In this document: in pieces, positions 52,034 through 61,373 of the stretch
Position numbering within the stretch: the first letter of the stretch is position 1
Layout of the letters: every line of letters starts with the position of its first letter
NCBI RefSeq assembly: GCF_003054325.1
Contig: NZ_QBKU01000006.1
Coordinates: forward strand, 62,001-126,000
Source: Sulfitobacter mediterraneus
Lineage (GTDB): Bacteria > Pseudomonadota > Alphaproteobacteria > Rhodobacterales > Rhodobacteraceae
Length of the DNA stretch: 64,000 nucleotides
Reading direction: 5' to 3'
Program-made: the position numbers and the translations under genes
Notes under the pieces: generated by a model
What the model saw: the letters and a program-made list of their open reading frames with translations, nothing else
The model's database searches: none
What the model was told of the DNA's origin: nothing

Positions 52034-52793
52034 GAATGAGCTCCGCATCGGCAGCTGCGGCCTCTTCGCGCATCAACCCCCAAAGGTATTGTTGCTGTTC
52101 CTCAAGCGCGGCATCGCCGTAAGCGCGGTCTGTCAGAGGCGTGTCCAGCGTGACAACCTCGCGGATTTGCCCCGGCCTGCGGGACAGCACGACAATCTTG
52201 TGCCCCAGACGCACAGCTTCGGCGAGGTTGTGGGTGACATAGACGGCGGTGAACGGTTGCCGTGTCCATAGGCCAACCAGATCATCCATCAGCAATTCGC
52301 GGGTCTGGCTGTCCAATGCCGACAGGGGTTCATCCATCAGCATTACCGCCGGTCGCACCGCCAGTGCACGGGCGATGGCCACCCTTTGTTTCATCCCGCC
52401 CGACAATTGTTTAGGCAGCGCATCGGCAAACTCGCTCAGCTTGGTGCGGGCCAGTACATCGGCGATGATATCATCCCGCGCTGCCGCTCCCATTCGGTGA
52501 TCCTCAAGCGCCAGCGCAATATTGCCGCGCACCGTCCGCCATGGCAGCAGGGCAAAATCCTGAAAGATATAGGTCAGCGGGTTCAGGCAATCCTCCGGTG
52601 CATCGCCCAGTTGCAACACCTGCCCGCCGCCGGGTTCTTCCAACCCACCAATCAGACGCAGCAGGGTGGACTTGCCACAGCCTGATGGGCCGACAAGACA
52701 GACAATCTGCCCCGATGGAATTTCCAGCGAAATGTCACGCAACACCTCGGTCTCGCCGTAGTGGTGGCTGATGTTGTCCAGTCTCAGGTCCAT
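52026..52793 (-). CDS. ABC transporter ATP-binding protein (NitT/TauT type)
   Basis: This 255-residue ATPase has a Walker A GPSGCGKST, the Q-loop QDFALLPWRT, the signature LSGGMKQRVAIARAL and Walker B VMLMDEPLSALD, then the H-loop VTHN. The closest pattern is SsuB/TauB. It overlaps the permease start and is preceded by a hairpin that separates it from the binding protein gene. Confidence 0.93.
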   Translation of the reverse strand: MDLRLDNISHHYGETEVLRDISLEIPSGQIVCLVGPSGCGKSTLLRLIGGLEEPGGGQVLQLGDAPEDCLNPLTYIFQDFALLPWRTVRGNIALALEDHRMGAAARDDIIADVLARTKLSEFADALPKQLSGGMKQRVAIARALAVRPAVMLMDEPLSALDSQTRELLMDDLVGLWTRQPFTAVYVTHNLAEAVRLGHKIVVLSRRPGQIREVVTLDTPLTDRAYGDAALEEQQQYLWGLMREEAAAADAELIHV

Positions 52794-52803
52794 GGCACTG
52801 CCT

Positions 52804-52839
52804 TAAAAAGCAAAGGGCCAGGCGGACAGCCCGGCCCTT
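52804..52839 (-). terminator. Attenuator-like hairpin between the binding protein and ATPase genes
   Basis: On the minus strand an 11-bp stem with one wobble (AAGGGCCGGGC / GCCTGGCCCTT) is followed a few bases later by TTTTT. This is 22 bases after the binding protein stop. It probably gives partial termination so that the binding protein is made in excess. Confidence 0.65.
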
Positions 52840-52860
52840 GTTTCACTCGATGTGCGGCTG

Positions 52861-53880
52861 TTACGCGCCCATCGTTTTGACGTAGGAGGTGTCAATCAGC
52901 TGATCCAGCGTGATGTCCGCATCCACCAGACCCTCGGACTGGAACCAGCTCAGCTGATCTGCGACCGATGCCACATTCAGCGCGGCCCCTTCATTGAGGC
53001 GCATCGTGCCGTTGATGATCGACGGCGCGGCCTTTTCGCGGGGGCGGTCGGTGTAAACATATTTGTGAATCAGATCGACCATTGCATTCACGCCATCCTC
53101 ACCGCCGTCCTTGGCAATCATCGCGCTGTTGTAGTCCGCAACCCCTTTGGAGAACCCGTTCAAAAAGCTTTGCGTCAGATCCCGGTCTTCGCTGGCGTTT
53201 TTGGCCGAGGTAAAGACGGTTGTGACCTGATAATCGGGCAGATAATCGGCCACATTGCCGATGATATGCACCGCGCCTGACCCCGACAGCGGTTTGGCGA
53301 TATGCGGCACGATGGACCAGGCATCAATCTGGCCAGATTTCAACGCACCAATGATCGCGCCGACCTTTTGCAGCGGCTTGAAGGTCAGGTTGATACCCTC
53401 TGCGGCGGCCATTTTGGACCCCATATAGTGGAATGACGATCCAGCCTGCGTGATGCCATAGCTTTTGCCATCCAGCATCGCCGGGGATGTGACACCCGCC
53501 TGATAGGCCGCGTCAGAGACGAGGAACTTTTGACCGTCGATGCCGGCCTCTTCTTGCAATGCGCCGCCGATCACCTTGATCGCGCCCTTTTGCGCCAGTG
53601 ACACCAGACCACCAGAGATGGCTGTCACGGCATAGTCGACATCGCCGCTGGCAATCGCCACCGCCATCGGTTGCGCGGCCTGAAAGAACCGCAGTTCAAC
53701 ATCGAGACCGGCCTCTTTGAAATAATCCCGCTCAAAGGCGACAAAGCTGCCGGAATGGCTGGTAAAGCGCAATGCCCCCACAACGATCTTCTTGTTTTGT
53801 GCAATCGCGGGCGCGGCAAGGCCAACAGCGGCGGCAGCGCCCATCGTGGCCAATGTCTGGCGGCGGTTAAAAGTGATCAT
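52861..53880 (-). CDS. ABC transporter substrate-binding protein (NitT/TauT type), Tat-exported
   Basis: This is a 339-residue periplasmic protein with a Tat signal (FNRRQTLATMG, cleavage after IAQ at about residue 27). The NMT1/SsuA-like fold shows FVAFERDYFKEAGLDVELRFF, ASGDVDYAV, GKSYGITQAGSS and GQIDAWSIVPH. These transporters bring in sulfonates, nitrate, pyrimidine precursors or aromatic acids. It is divergent from the reductive dehalogenase gene with 100 bases between, so the transporter may import the dehalogenase substrate. That link is inference. Confidence 0.92.
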   Translation of the reverse strand: MITFNRRQTLATMGAAAAVGLAAPAIAQNKKIVVGALRFTSHSGSFVAFERDYFKEAGLDVELRFFQAAQPMAVAIASGDVDYAVTAISGGLVSLAQKGAIKVIGGALQEEAGIDGQKFLVSDAAYQAGVTSPAMLDGKSYGITQAGSSFHYMGSKMAAAEGINLTFKPLQKVGAIIGALKSGQIDAWSIVPHIAKPLSGSGAVHIIGNVADYLPDYQVTTVFTSAKNASEDRDLTQSFLNGFSKGVADYNSAMIAKDGGEDGVNAMVDLIHKYVYTDRPREKAAPSIINGTMRLNEGAALNVASVADQLSWFQSEGLVDADITLDQLIDTSYVKTMGA

Positions 53881-53980
53881 GTTCCTACTCCCCATATCTG
53901 GCGGTAGCATGGTCAAGGCGGTCCGGCAGAGTCAAGCGCAGCACTGGCAATTCACGCGCTGCTGTGGCACCTGCTGTGGC
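53881..53980. promoter_or_regulatory. Divergent region between binding protein and reductive dehalogenase genes
   Basis: This 100-base region separates two divergent genes. It has a GGAG site for the leftward gene. An 11-base direct repeat CTGCTGTGGCA (53959-53969 and 53971-53981) leads into the dehalogenase start, where no clear Shine-Dalgarno sequence is visible. No cobalamin riboswitch pattern was recognised. Confidence 0.4.
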
Positions 53981-56900
53981 ATGAAATTTTTCTCGTCCAA
54001 ATCGCGCCCCATGCATATGGGTACTTATCCACTGGAACGGCTGCGCCGGTTGAGTGCACCCTTGACGCAGCTGCCAGACCTGCCTTTTCCAACGCTCAGC
54101 TTTGATCGGCCTGAAGATCCGGCAAGCATCGTCAATGCCATGGGTCCGTTTCAGGCGATGATGGATGTGGTGCGCAGCGGCAAGGTCAATCCGGCAAGGG
54201 CCGCGATCCCCGATGATCCGTTGGCGCGCAGCCAGCACCTAAAGTCCTTTGGCTATTACAACGATGCCAGCATGATCGGCATTTGCGCCCTGCCGGATGC
54301 GGCGCGGCTGGCCCGGCCCCGGCACAACCCTGCCACCGATGCACTGGCCCGCGACCTGCGCGAGCGTCAGACCAAGACATTGGCCGCCGGGGTCGATGTG
54401 ATCATGGCAAACCTGCGCGATGCCGCCGAAGCCCCGGCGCAACCACTTGGCGATCACCGCCATGCGATGGTGATCCTGACAGCTTTTCCACGCGATCCAA
54501 ATGCCGACGAGCCGGGCAGCGATTGGATCATGGATGCACAGGCCGAACGGGCCTGCCTGCGGGCCAGCGAAAATGCCACCGTGCTGGCCGAATACATCCG
54601 GCAGCTTGGCTTTGATGCGCGGGTGCATTCGGCGACCACATCGGATGTGCATCTGGGCAAGCTGGCGATTGCGGCAGGTCTGGCGGTCTGGGAGAGCGGC
54701 ACATTGCAAGCGCCCTGGATCGGGGATCGGTTCGGCCTCGCCGTGGTGACAACCGACATGAGCCTTGCCGATGATCTGCCGCTGGCACCATTGCGCGAAC
54801 AGCCATGGGCGGCGCTCAAAGGGCCGCACTGGCAGCTTGGCACCCACGGCGGGACCAGCGCTCGCGATCACGACCCTTATGCCAAACGCGGCTATGCCCA
54901 AGGACCGCACCCGTTTGAGACCCTCAAACGGGTAGATGATCCGACCACCTATATCGACGCGGCGAATGTACCGCGTGTGCCCAAACGCGCCGATCTGTTT
55001 GCACGCGGGCAATTCGGCGATATGGGGCCAAAAGTGCAAAACGCCATGAAGGGCGGCCATCACGTGGTCAAATCGGCCCCAGCCGCCGCGCAGCGCCGGT
55101 TGCTTGGTGCGTTGATCCTGTTGCAGGACGGCGCGGTGCATCCTGAACCGGCGCAGCATGACGCGACACGCAACGCCGCCAACCTCAAGGCGGCAAGCTA
55201 TTTTCTGGGCGCGGATGCGGCGGGCATTTCGGCCTGCCCCGATTGGACATGGTACAGCCATGACGCCACCGGCACGCCGATTGATCCGCCCCATGATCAA
55301 TCCCTGAGCATGATCATTGATCAGGGGTTTGACACGATGGAGGGGTCGTCAGGCGACGATTGGATTGCGGTGTCGCAAAGCATGCGAGCCTATTTGCGGT
55401 TCTCGATGCTGGGCGGGGTACTGGCCCAACATCTGCGCAACCTTGGCTATCCGTCCAAGGCCCATACGGTGATGGACGGTGATGTGTTGCAGCCGCCCTT
55501 GCTGTTGCTGGCAGGCATGGGCGAGGTCAGCCGCATTGGCGAGGTGATCCTCAACCCGTTCCTGGGGCCGCGCCTCAAATCCGGTGTGGTGACAACCACC
55601 CTGCCCGTCACCCATGACAAGCCGATTGATTTTGGCCTGCAAAAATTCTGCGAGGCCTGCAACAAATGCGCCCGTGAATGCCCCTCCGGTGCGATCACTG
55701 CCGGGCCGAAAAAAATGTTCAACGGCTATGAGATCTGGAAATCCGACAGCCAGAAATGTGCCACCTACCGGATCACCAATCAGGGCGGCGCGATGTGCGG
55801 ACGTTGTATGAAAACCTGTCCGTGGAACCTTGAGGGGCTTTTTGCAGAGGCACCGTTCCGCTGGGCCGCCACGCATATCCCGCAGGCCGCGCCGATGCTG
55901 GCCAAGCTGGACGACAAAGTCGGCAAGGGCCGGTTGAACCCGGTGAAAAAGTGGTGGTGGGATGTCGAGCTTCAGGATGATGGCAGCTATGACACGCCCA
56001 CAGCGCCGGTGAATGCCCGCGATCTGCAAACCGATTTGGACCTGAAGTTTGAGGATCAGACGCTGGCCGTTTATCCCGCGCCACTGGCCGCGCATCCGTG
56101 GCCCTATCCCGATCCGATGAACCGCGAGGCCGGGATCAAGGCGCATGCCGATCTGATCACTGCCGATGAACATCGTGCGAAATCCGCACGAGGCGAGACA
56201 GACCACCTGCATCTTTACGATGTCGGCAGCGATGCGCCGGTTCTTGATCTGCGCATCGTGAATGCCGAAAAGATGAGCGACGGGGTGACCCTATATGATT
56301 TCGCTCATCCAGAGGGGCATGACCTGCCGGAATGGACGGCTGGGGCGCATCTGGATCTGGTGGTCGCCCCTGAATTCTTGCGGCCCTATTCCCTGTTGGG
56401 TGATCCCGCAGACCGCAGCCGCTACCGGATTGCCGTGTTGCGAGAGGATCAGGGGCGCGGCGGATCGGCCTTGTTGCACCGGGTGTTCACCAAGGGGCGG
56501 CGGGTGTTTGTTTCCAAACCTGTGAACCACTTTGAGCTGGTCGAAGACGCCGCCAAAACCCTGCTGATGGGTGGCGGGATCGGCGTGACGCCGATGATCG
56601 CCTTTGCGCACCGCCTGCATACTTTGGGCAAACCTTTTGCCCTGCATTATTCGTCATCGACCCGCGCATCAGCGGCGTTTCTGGCGTTTTTGTCGCAAAT
56701 GCCTTGGGCCGATCAGGTGCATCTGCATCTGTCGGATGAGGGCAGCCGCGCGGACCTGCCTGCGCTGATGTCCGCCTTACCTGCGGGCAGCCACGTTTAC
56801 ACCTGCGGTCCGGATGCCTATATGCAATCGGTCATGGACGCGGCCGAGGCTGCGGGGGTGCCCGAAGACGCGCGGCATCTTGAATATTTCTCAACGCCGG

Positions 56901-57184
56901 AACTGCCTGAATACGTGAACACTCCCTTTACCCTGCGCCTATCCACAGGCCGCGACATTGCTGTCGCGGCGGATCAATCGGCCTCGGACGCGCTGATTGC
57001 GGCAGGGGTGCCTGTGGACATCAAATGCTCTGACGGGATCTGCGGCGTGTGCAAATGCGGGGTGAAGTCTGGCGATGTGGAACACCGCGATTTTGTTTTG
57101 TCGGCCAAACAGCGTGAGACCTCCATGATCCTGTGCCAATCCCGCGCCGCCCAAGAGGGCGCGACACTGGAGATCGACCTTTGA
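53981..57184 (+). CDS. Self-sufficient reductive dehalogenase (RdhA fused to flavin/2Fe-2S reductase)
   Basis: This is a 1067-residue protein without a Tat or Sec signal. Residues 1-550 form a cobalamin-dependent RdhA core with two diverged copies of a nitroreductase-like half. Ferredoxin motifs follow: C557-x2-C560-x2-C563-x3-C567 and C593-x12-C606-x2-C609-x3-C613. From about 740 a phthalate-dioxygenase-reductase-like part has RPYSLLGDP (flavin) and GGGIGVTPMIAFA (nucleotide). A 2Fe-2S domain holds C1016, C1021, C1024 and C1052. This matches oxygen-tolerant catabolic RdhA such as BhbA and NpRdhA, which remove halogen from aromatic rings using NAD(P)H. The ATG at 53981 lacks a clear ribosome site. 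Confidence 0.9.
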   Translation: MKFFSSKSRPMHMGTYPLERLRRLSAPLTQLPDLPFPTLSFDRPEDPASIVNAMGPFQAMMDVVRSGKVNPARAAIPDDPLARSQHLKSFGYYNDASMIGICALPDAARLARPRHNPATDALARDLRERQTKTLAAGVDVIMANLRDAAEAPAQPLGDHRHAMVILTAFPRDPNADEPGSDWIMDAQAERACLRASENATVLAEYIRQLGFDARVHSATTSDVHLGKLAIAAGLAVWESGTLQAPWIGDRFGLAVVTTDMSLADDLPLAPLREQPWAALKGPHWQLGTHGGTSARDHDPYAKRGYAQGPHPFETLKRVDDPTTYIDAANVPRVPKRADLFARGQFGDMGPKVQNAMKGGHHVVKSAPAAAQRRLLGALILLQDGAVHPEPAQHDATRNAANLKAASYFLGADAAGISACPDWTWYSHDATGTPIDPPHDQSLSMIIDQGFDTMEGSSGDDWIAVSQSMRAYLRFSMLGGVLAQHLRNLGYPSKAHTVMDGDVLQPPLLLLAGMGEVSRIGEVILNPFLGPRLKSGVVTTTLPVTHDKPIDFGLQKFCEACNKCARECPSGAITAGPKKMFNGYEIWKSDSQKCATYRITNQGGAMCGRCMKTCPWNLEGLFAEAPFRWAATHIPQAAPMLAKLDDKVGKGRLNPVKKWWWDVELQDDGSYDTPTAPVNARDLQTDLDLKFEDQTLAVYPAPLAAHPWPYPDPMNREAGIKAHADLITADEHRAKSARGETDHLHLYDVGSDAPVLDLRIVNAEKMSDGVTLYDFAHPEGHDLPEWTAGAHLDLVVAPEFLRPYSLLGDPADRSRYRIAVLREDQGRGGSALLHRVFTKGRRVFVSKPVNHFELVEDAAKTLLMGGGIGVTPMIAFAHRLHTLGKPFALHYSSSTRASAAFLAFLSQMPWADQVHLHLSDEGSRADLPALMSALPAGSHVYTCGPDAYMQSVMDAAEAAGVPEDARHLEYFSTPELPEYVNTPFTLRLSTGRDIAVAADQSASDALIAAGVPVDIKCSDGICGVCKCGVKSGDVEHRDFVLSAKQRETSMILCQSRAAQEGATLEIDL

Positions 57185-58182
57185 AAACCGCTCTTGTTAC
57201 TGGATCATCCGGTTTTGTCGGCTATTTCACGTCTCGCGCCCTGCTGGATGCGGGGTGGCAGGTGATCGGGCTGGACAGCCTGTCGGACTACTACGATGTC
57301 GGGCTCAAGAAACGGCGGCAGGAGATGTTGCTGGATTACCCTGCGTTTCAGGTGGTGAACGAAAAGATCGAAACGCCCGGTGTGTTGCTGACCCTGTTTG
57401 AACAGCACCGGCCCGATATCGTGGTGCATCTGGCCGCACAGGCCGGCGTGCGCCATTCGCTGCATATGCCGCGTGCCTATGTGGAGGCGAACCTGATCGG
57501 CACGTTCGAATTGCTTGAGGCCGCGCGGACCTTCCCGCCGGAGCACCTGTTGCTGGCGTCCAGCTCATCGGTTTACGGGGCCAACACCGACCTGCCCTAT
57601 GCCGAGACTGACAAGGTAGACAGCCCGATGTCGTTCTACGCCGCAACCAAAAAGGCGGGCGAGACGATGGCGCACAGCTATGCCCATCTTTACGGACTGC
57701 CCACGACCATGTTCCGTTTCTTTACGGTTTACGGGCCATGGGGCCGCCCTGATATGGCGCATTTCAAGTTCACCAAGGCGATCCTGAATGGCGATCCCAT
57801 CGACATTTACAACCACGGCCAGATGCAGCGCGACTTTACCTATGTCGATGATCTGGTTGGCGCGATCCTTGCACTGATTGACAAACGCCCCGACCCCGCC
57901 GCACCGGTGGAGTATGACAATGTCTCAACCGTGGCGCCGTTCCGGGTGGTGAATATCGGCAATGACAGCCCGGTGAAACTTCTTGATTTCATTGCCGCGA
58001 TTGAAGGCGCTTGCGGGCGCGAGGCGATCAAGACATTTCACGATATGCAACCCGGCGACGTACCTGCCACATGGGCGGACACCCGGCTGCTGACCGCGCT
58101 CATCGGGGACCGTCCCACCACGGATATCAAGGACGGCTTGCAGGCTTTTGTCGATTGGTACCGAGCCTATTATCAGGTCTGA
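57181..58182 (+). CDS. UDP-glucuronate 4-epimerase-like nucleotide-sugar epimerase
   Basis: This 333-residue extended SDR has TALVTGSSGFVG at the N-terminus, SSSSVYGAN, and SFYAATKKAGE with the YxxxK pair. The region FRFFTVYGPWGRPDMA is characteristic of UDP-glucuronate 4-epimerases. The likely start is a TTG at 57181 that overlaps the dehalogenase stop (TTGA); no ATG is available before the nucleotide-binding motif. It converts UDP-glucuronate to UDP-galacturonate. Co-translation with the dehalogenase looks accidental in function. Confidence 0.88.
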   Translation: MKTALVTGSSGFVGYFTSRALLDAGWQVIGLDSLSDYYDVGLKKRRQEMLLDYPAFQVVNEKIETPGVLLTLFEQHRPDIVVHLAAQAGVRHSLHMPRAYVEANLIGTFELLEAARTFPPEHLLLASSSSVYGANTDLPYAETDKVDSPMSFYAATKKAGETMAHSYAHLYGLPTTMFRFFTVYGPWGRPDMAHFKFTKAILNGDPIDIYNHGQMQRDFTYVDDLVGAILALIDKRPDPAAPVEYDNVSTVAPFRVVNIGNDSPVKLLDFIAAIEGACGREAIKTFHDMQPGDVPATWADTRLLTALIGDRPTTDIKDGLQAFVDWYRAYYQV

Positions 58183-58279
58183 AGCCTGCGGCCATTGTGC
58201 ATCTTGGGCCAGTCTGCACTGGTCACACAGCCATCGACCCGCTAAGACGCGGCCAAACTGCCAACATAGGACAAGCGCC

Positions 58280-58969
58280 ATGACCTTTGACCGTTCCATC
58301 AAAATTGCTCCGTCGATCCTTGCCGCCGATTTCGCCAACTTCGGTGCCGAATGTGAGGCCATCGAGGCACAGGGCGCCGATTGGGTGCATGTGGATGTGA
58401 TGGACGGGCATTTTGTGCCCAACATCAGCTTTGGCCCAACCACCTGCGCCGCGATCCGTCCGCATATCAAAGGCGTGATGGATGTGCATTTGATGATCGC
58501 GCCGGTCGATCCCTACATTGATGCCTTTGCAAACGCTGGCGCGGATGTGATCACCGCCCATGTGGAGGCCGGCCCGCACATCCACCGCACCTTACAAGCC
58601 ATTCGCGGCGCAGGGGCCAAGGCCGGTGTCGCGCTGAACCCCGGCACCCCCGCAGAGGCCGTCGCGCATCTGCTGGACCTGACGGACCTGATCTGTGTGA
58701 TGACCGTGAACCCCGGCTTTGGCGGACAGAAATTCATCGACATGAGCGACAAGATCAAAACATTGCGCTCAATGATCGGGGACCGGCCCGTGCATATCGA
58801 GATTGATGGCGGCGTGGACCCAAGCACAGCGCCGATTGTGGCACAGGCCGGGGCTGATGTTTTGGTCGCGGGATCGGCCGTGTTCAAAGGCGGATCGGTC
58901 AGCGATCCTGCCCCCTACGGCACCAATATCAAGGCGATCCGTGAGGCGGCGGCGGGCGTCTACGCCTAA
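58280..58969 (+). CDS. rpe: Ribulose-phosphate 3-epimerase
   Basis: This 229-residue TIM-barrel protein has KIAPSILAADFANFG, VDVMDGHFVPNISFGP, MDVHLMI, VMTVNPGFGGQ and EIDGGVDP, all standard Rpe motifs that include the metal-binding residues. It interconverts ribulose 5-phosphate and xylulose 5-phosphate. The ATG at 58280 has a modest AGGAC site. It lies about 100 bases after the epimerase gene and is followed by the second REP-like element. Confidence 0.95.
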   Translation: MTFDRSIKIAPSILAADFANFGAECEAIEAQGADWVHVDVMDGHFVPNISFGPTTCAAIRPHIKGVMDVHLMIAPVDPYIDAFANAGADVITAHVEAGPHIHRTLQAIRGAGAKAGVALNPGTPAEAVAHLLDLTDLICVMTVNPGFGGQKFIDMSDKIKTLRSMIGDRPVHIEIDGGVDPSTAPIVAQAGADVLVAGSAVFKGGSVSDPAPYGTNIKAIREAAAGVYA

Positions 58970-58997
58970 GCCATTTGTTTGGATCGAAGGGCGGAAT

Positions 58998-59061
58998 GGG
59001 GGCCAGCCCCCACCGCGCCTGCGGCGCGTCCCCCCGGAGGTTTTTTGGCCAAATGAAGGGG
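58998..59061. repeat. REP-like GC-rich element, copy 2
   Basis: The plus strand reads GGGGGCCAGCCCCC, then the hairpin CGCGCC-TGC-GGCGCG, then CCCCCCGGAGGTTTTTTGG and CCAAATGAAGGGG. It matches copy 1 at 51155-51218 in inverse orientation. It lies between the convergent rpe and AMP-ligase genes and may also act as a bidirectional terminator. Confidence 0.7.
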
Positions 59062-59078
59062 CGGCGGCGCAAAATTTG

Positions 59079-60572
59079 TCAGGTCAGTTGATCGGCAAAT
59101 GTGTCGAGCAGCTTGTGTTTGAGAATTTTACCAGTAGGCGCGGCGGGCAACGCTGTACCGAGTATGATTTGCGCAGGCCGTTTGTAGCCGGTCAGGCGGT
59201 CGCGCACAAAATCTCGGAGCGCATCTGCGGTCAGGTCATCGCCTTCGGCAATTTGCACAAAGGCCAGCACCTGTTCATCGCCATCTTTCATCCGGCCAAT
59301 GACGGCGGATTGGATCACCTGCGGATGGTCATTCAGCGCCGCCTCAACCTCGGGTGGGTAAACGTTGAACCCGCCATGGATGATCAGCTCTTTTGAGCGG
59401 CCAAGGATGTGCAGAAAGCCGTTTTTGTCGATCTTGCCCAGATCGCCGGTGCGCATCCAGCCATCGGAAGACAGCACTTTGGCGGTTTCCTCAGGGTTTC
59501 GGTAATAGCCCTTCATGATATGCGCGCCGCGCGTCAGCACCTCGCCGGTGCCATCATGGCCGCCCGGCACGCTGTCGTCGATCATCACCTCCACGCCGGG
59601 CAGGCAAGGACCAACCGAGATATCCGGCGATCCGATGGGATTGTTCGATGCGCAGACGCCGGCGGTGGTTTCGGTCATGCCATAGCCGTTTTGCAGGGCA
59701 ACGCCGTAGAATGCCTCGGCCTTGCGTTTCCAGGCCGGGTCAAGGGGTGCTGCGCCCGAGGACACATAGCGCAGGTCGGGCGAGCCGAGCCGATCAAGGC
59801 CTTGTTCTTTGGTGTATTGCATCAGCAAAGCATGCATCTGCGGCACAGCTGACAGGAGCGTGACACCCTCATTGAGCGCCTCAAACAGTTTCGCGGCCGA
59901 GAACCGTGCCTCAAGCCGCACAGAGGCACCGGCATAGCAAGACGCAGTGACAACAGAGGCCAGACCAAAGACATGGGTGATCGGCAGCACGCCGTAGATC
60001 AGATCGTTTGGGGTCATATTGCGCAGGTGCGCCGAAGCCTTGCCGCCGAAGCGCAGATTGGCATGGGTCAACATCACGCCCTTGGGGTCGCCGGTCGTCC
60101 CTGTGGTGTAGAGCAGGACAGCCACATCGGCCAAATCGGCGTCGGGTTGGCTGGGCATTGGGGTGGCCAGTTGCAATGTTCCAAACCGGCCCGAGATCGC
60201 GCTGGCCTGCATCCGGCCCGCATGTGCGGCTGCATCGGCCGACACGGCCTCCGTCATCACCACTGCTGCCGGGGCAGCGTGCGCCACGACCCGGTCCACC
60301 TCGGCGGCGGATTGGCGGGCGTTGACCGGGATCACCACGGCGTCCAGCTTCCAGCAAGCAAAGAGCCCAGCGACCGCAGCGGCGCAGTTTTCCGAAAGCA
60401 TCAGCACCCGGTCATTGGCCTGCACGCCCGCTTTGGTTAGCTGCCCGGCCAGATCAGTGCTTGCGGCATCCAGATCGGCAAAGCTCCAACGGGTGCCGAT
60501 GCTGTCAGTCAATGACAGGGCATCGGGGGCCTTTTGCACTTGATCGGCTAGAAAATCCTCAACCCGTTGCAT
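59079..60572 (-). CDS. AMP-dependent acyl-CoA synthetase
   Basis: This is a 497-residue member of the ANL superfamily. The P-loop reads LLYTTGTTGDPKGVMLTH. It also has NGYGMTETTAG, DGWMRTGDLGKID and a C-terminal GRSKELIIHGGFNVYPPEVE. The catalytic Lys lies in PTGKILKHKL. It activates a carboxylic acid with CoA and ATP. With an enoyl-CoA hydratase, a thioesterase and two acyl-CoA dehydrogenases upstream, it belongs to a beta-oxidation-type pathway for an unidentified acid. Confidence 0.92.
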   Translation of the reverse strand: MQRVEDFLADQVQKAPDALSLTDSIGTRWSFADLDAASTDLAGQLTKAGVQANDRVLMLSENCAAAVAGLFACWKLDAVVIPVNARQSAAEVDRVVAHAAPAAVVMTEAVSADAAAHAGRMQASAISGRFGTLQLATPMPSQPDADLADVAVLLYTTGTTGDPKGVMLTHANLRFGGKASAHLRNMTPNDLIYGVLPITHVFGLASVVTASCYAGASVRLEARFSAAKLFEALNEGVTLLSAVPQMHALLMQYTKEQGLDRLGSPDLRYVSSGAAPLDPAWKRKAEAFYGVALQNGYGMTETTAGVCASNNPIGSPDISVGPCLPGVEVMIDDSVPGGHDGTGEVLTRGAHIMKGYYRNPEETAKVLSSDGWMRTGDLGKIDKNGFLHILGRSKELIIHGGFNVYPPEVEAALNDHPQVIQSAVIGRMKDGDEQVLAFVQIAEGDDLTADALRDFVRDRLTGYKRPAQIILGTALPAAPTGKILKHKLLDTFADQLT

Positions 60573-60602
60573 GTGTTTCCCTCCCTGTCGTTGGCTGCGT
60601 GA

Positions 60603-61373
60603 TCAGCGGTAATTTGGCGGCCGCTTTTCCAAGAATGCCGCAATGCCTTCGGCGGCTTCGGCCTGTCCGGCGGCATGAGCCATGGCATCGCGTTCGGCAT
60701 CAAGCTGCGCGGCTTCGGTCACGTCATAAGCAGCGTCTACAAGTCCGCGAATAACGCCTTGGGCGGTGCGCGGACCGGCGGCGAGCGCATCGGCCAGTGC
60801 CATGGCTTCGGTCATGGCCTGACCTTCTGGGCAGATCAGATTGACCGCGCCCAGATCCGCAAATCGTTGAGCCATGACGGGGCGGCCCATCAGGCACATT
60901 TCCATCGCCAGTGGACGCGGGATCATCCGGGCCAGCGCGGCGGTTAGGCCCGCATCTGGCACCAGCCCTGCCTTGACATAGGCGGCTGTGAACTTAGCGG
61001 TCTCACTTGCCACGATCAGATCACATGCCAGCGCCAAAGACAGGCCGGCCCCTGCTGCGCCTCCTTCGACGGCGGCGATCACCGGCACCGGGCAGGCGCG
61101 GATGCTGCGGACCAGGTCGTGCAGATCATCAATGCGGTCGCGGCGGTCTGCCTCAGCCATTTTGCGCCGGGCGATCAGCACGTTCAGATCGCCGCCTGCA
61201 CAGAAAAACCCACCTTCGGAAGTCAAGATCACGGCGCGAATGCGGGGATCTTTCGCTTGTTCCATTGCCGCCGCGATACACTCATAAAGTTCCGGCGACA
61301 GCGCCCCCCGTTTGGCGGTGTTGCCATTCCATATGATCAGTCGATCACCTTTGTCTTCGATCCGTGCGGTCAT
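60603..61373 (-). CDS. Enoyl-CoA hydratase/isomerase
   Basis: This 256-residue crotonase-fold protein has GGFFCAGGDLN (oxyanion hole) and AAVEGGAAGAGLSLALACDLIVAS. The usual catalytic Glu positions appear shifted or replaced: the second loop reads AYVKAGLVPDAGLT, with Asp where one Glu often lies. Hydratase or isomerase activity is thus likely but not certain. It overlaps the thioesterase gene by four bases. Confidence 0.88.
   Translation of the reverse strand: MTARIEDKGDRLIIWNGNTAKRGALSPELYECIAAAMEQAKDPRIRAVILTSEGGFFCAGGDLNVLIARRKMAEADRRDRIDDLHDLVRSIRACPVPVIAAVEGGAAGAGLSLALACDLIVASETAKFTAAYVKAGLVPDAGLTAALARMIPRPLAMEMCLMGRPVMAQRFADLGAVNLICPEGQAMTEAMALADALAAGPRTAQGVIRGLVDAAYDVTEAAQLDAERDAMAHAAGQAEAAEGIAAFLEKRPPNYR

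Noticed and set aside
53792..53980. N-terminal extension of the dehalogenase frame
   Set aside because: It overlaps the start of the divergent binding protein gene and its sequence is unlike any RdhA N-terminus.
58205..58225. CCAGT-CTGC-ACTGG hairpin before rpe
   Set aside because: The stem is only five pairs and no T-tract follows, so it is likely chance in this GC content.
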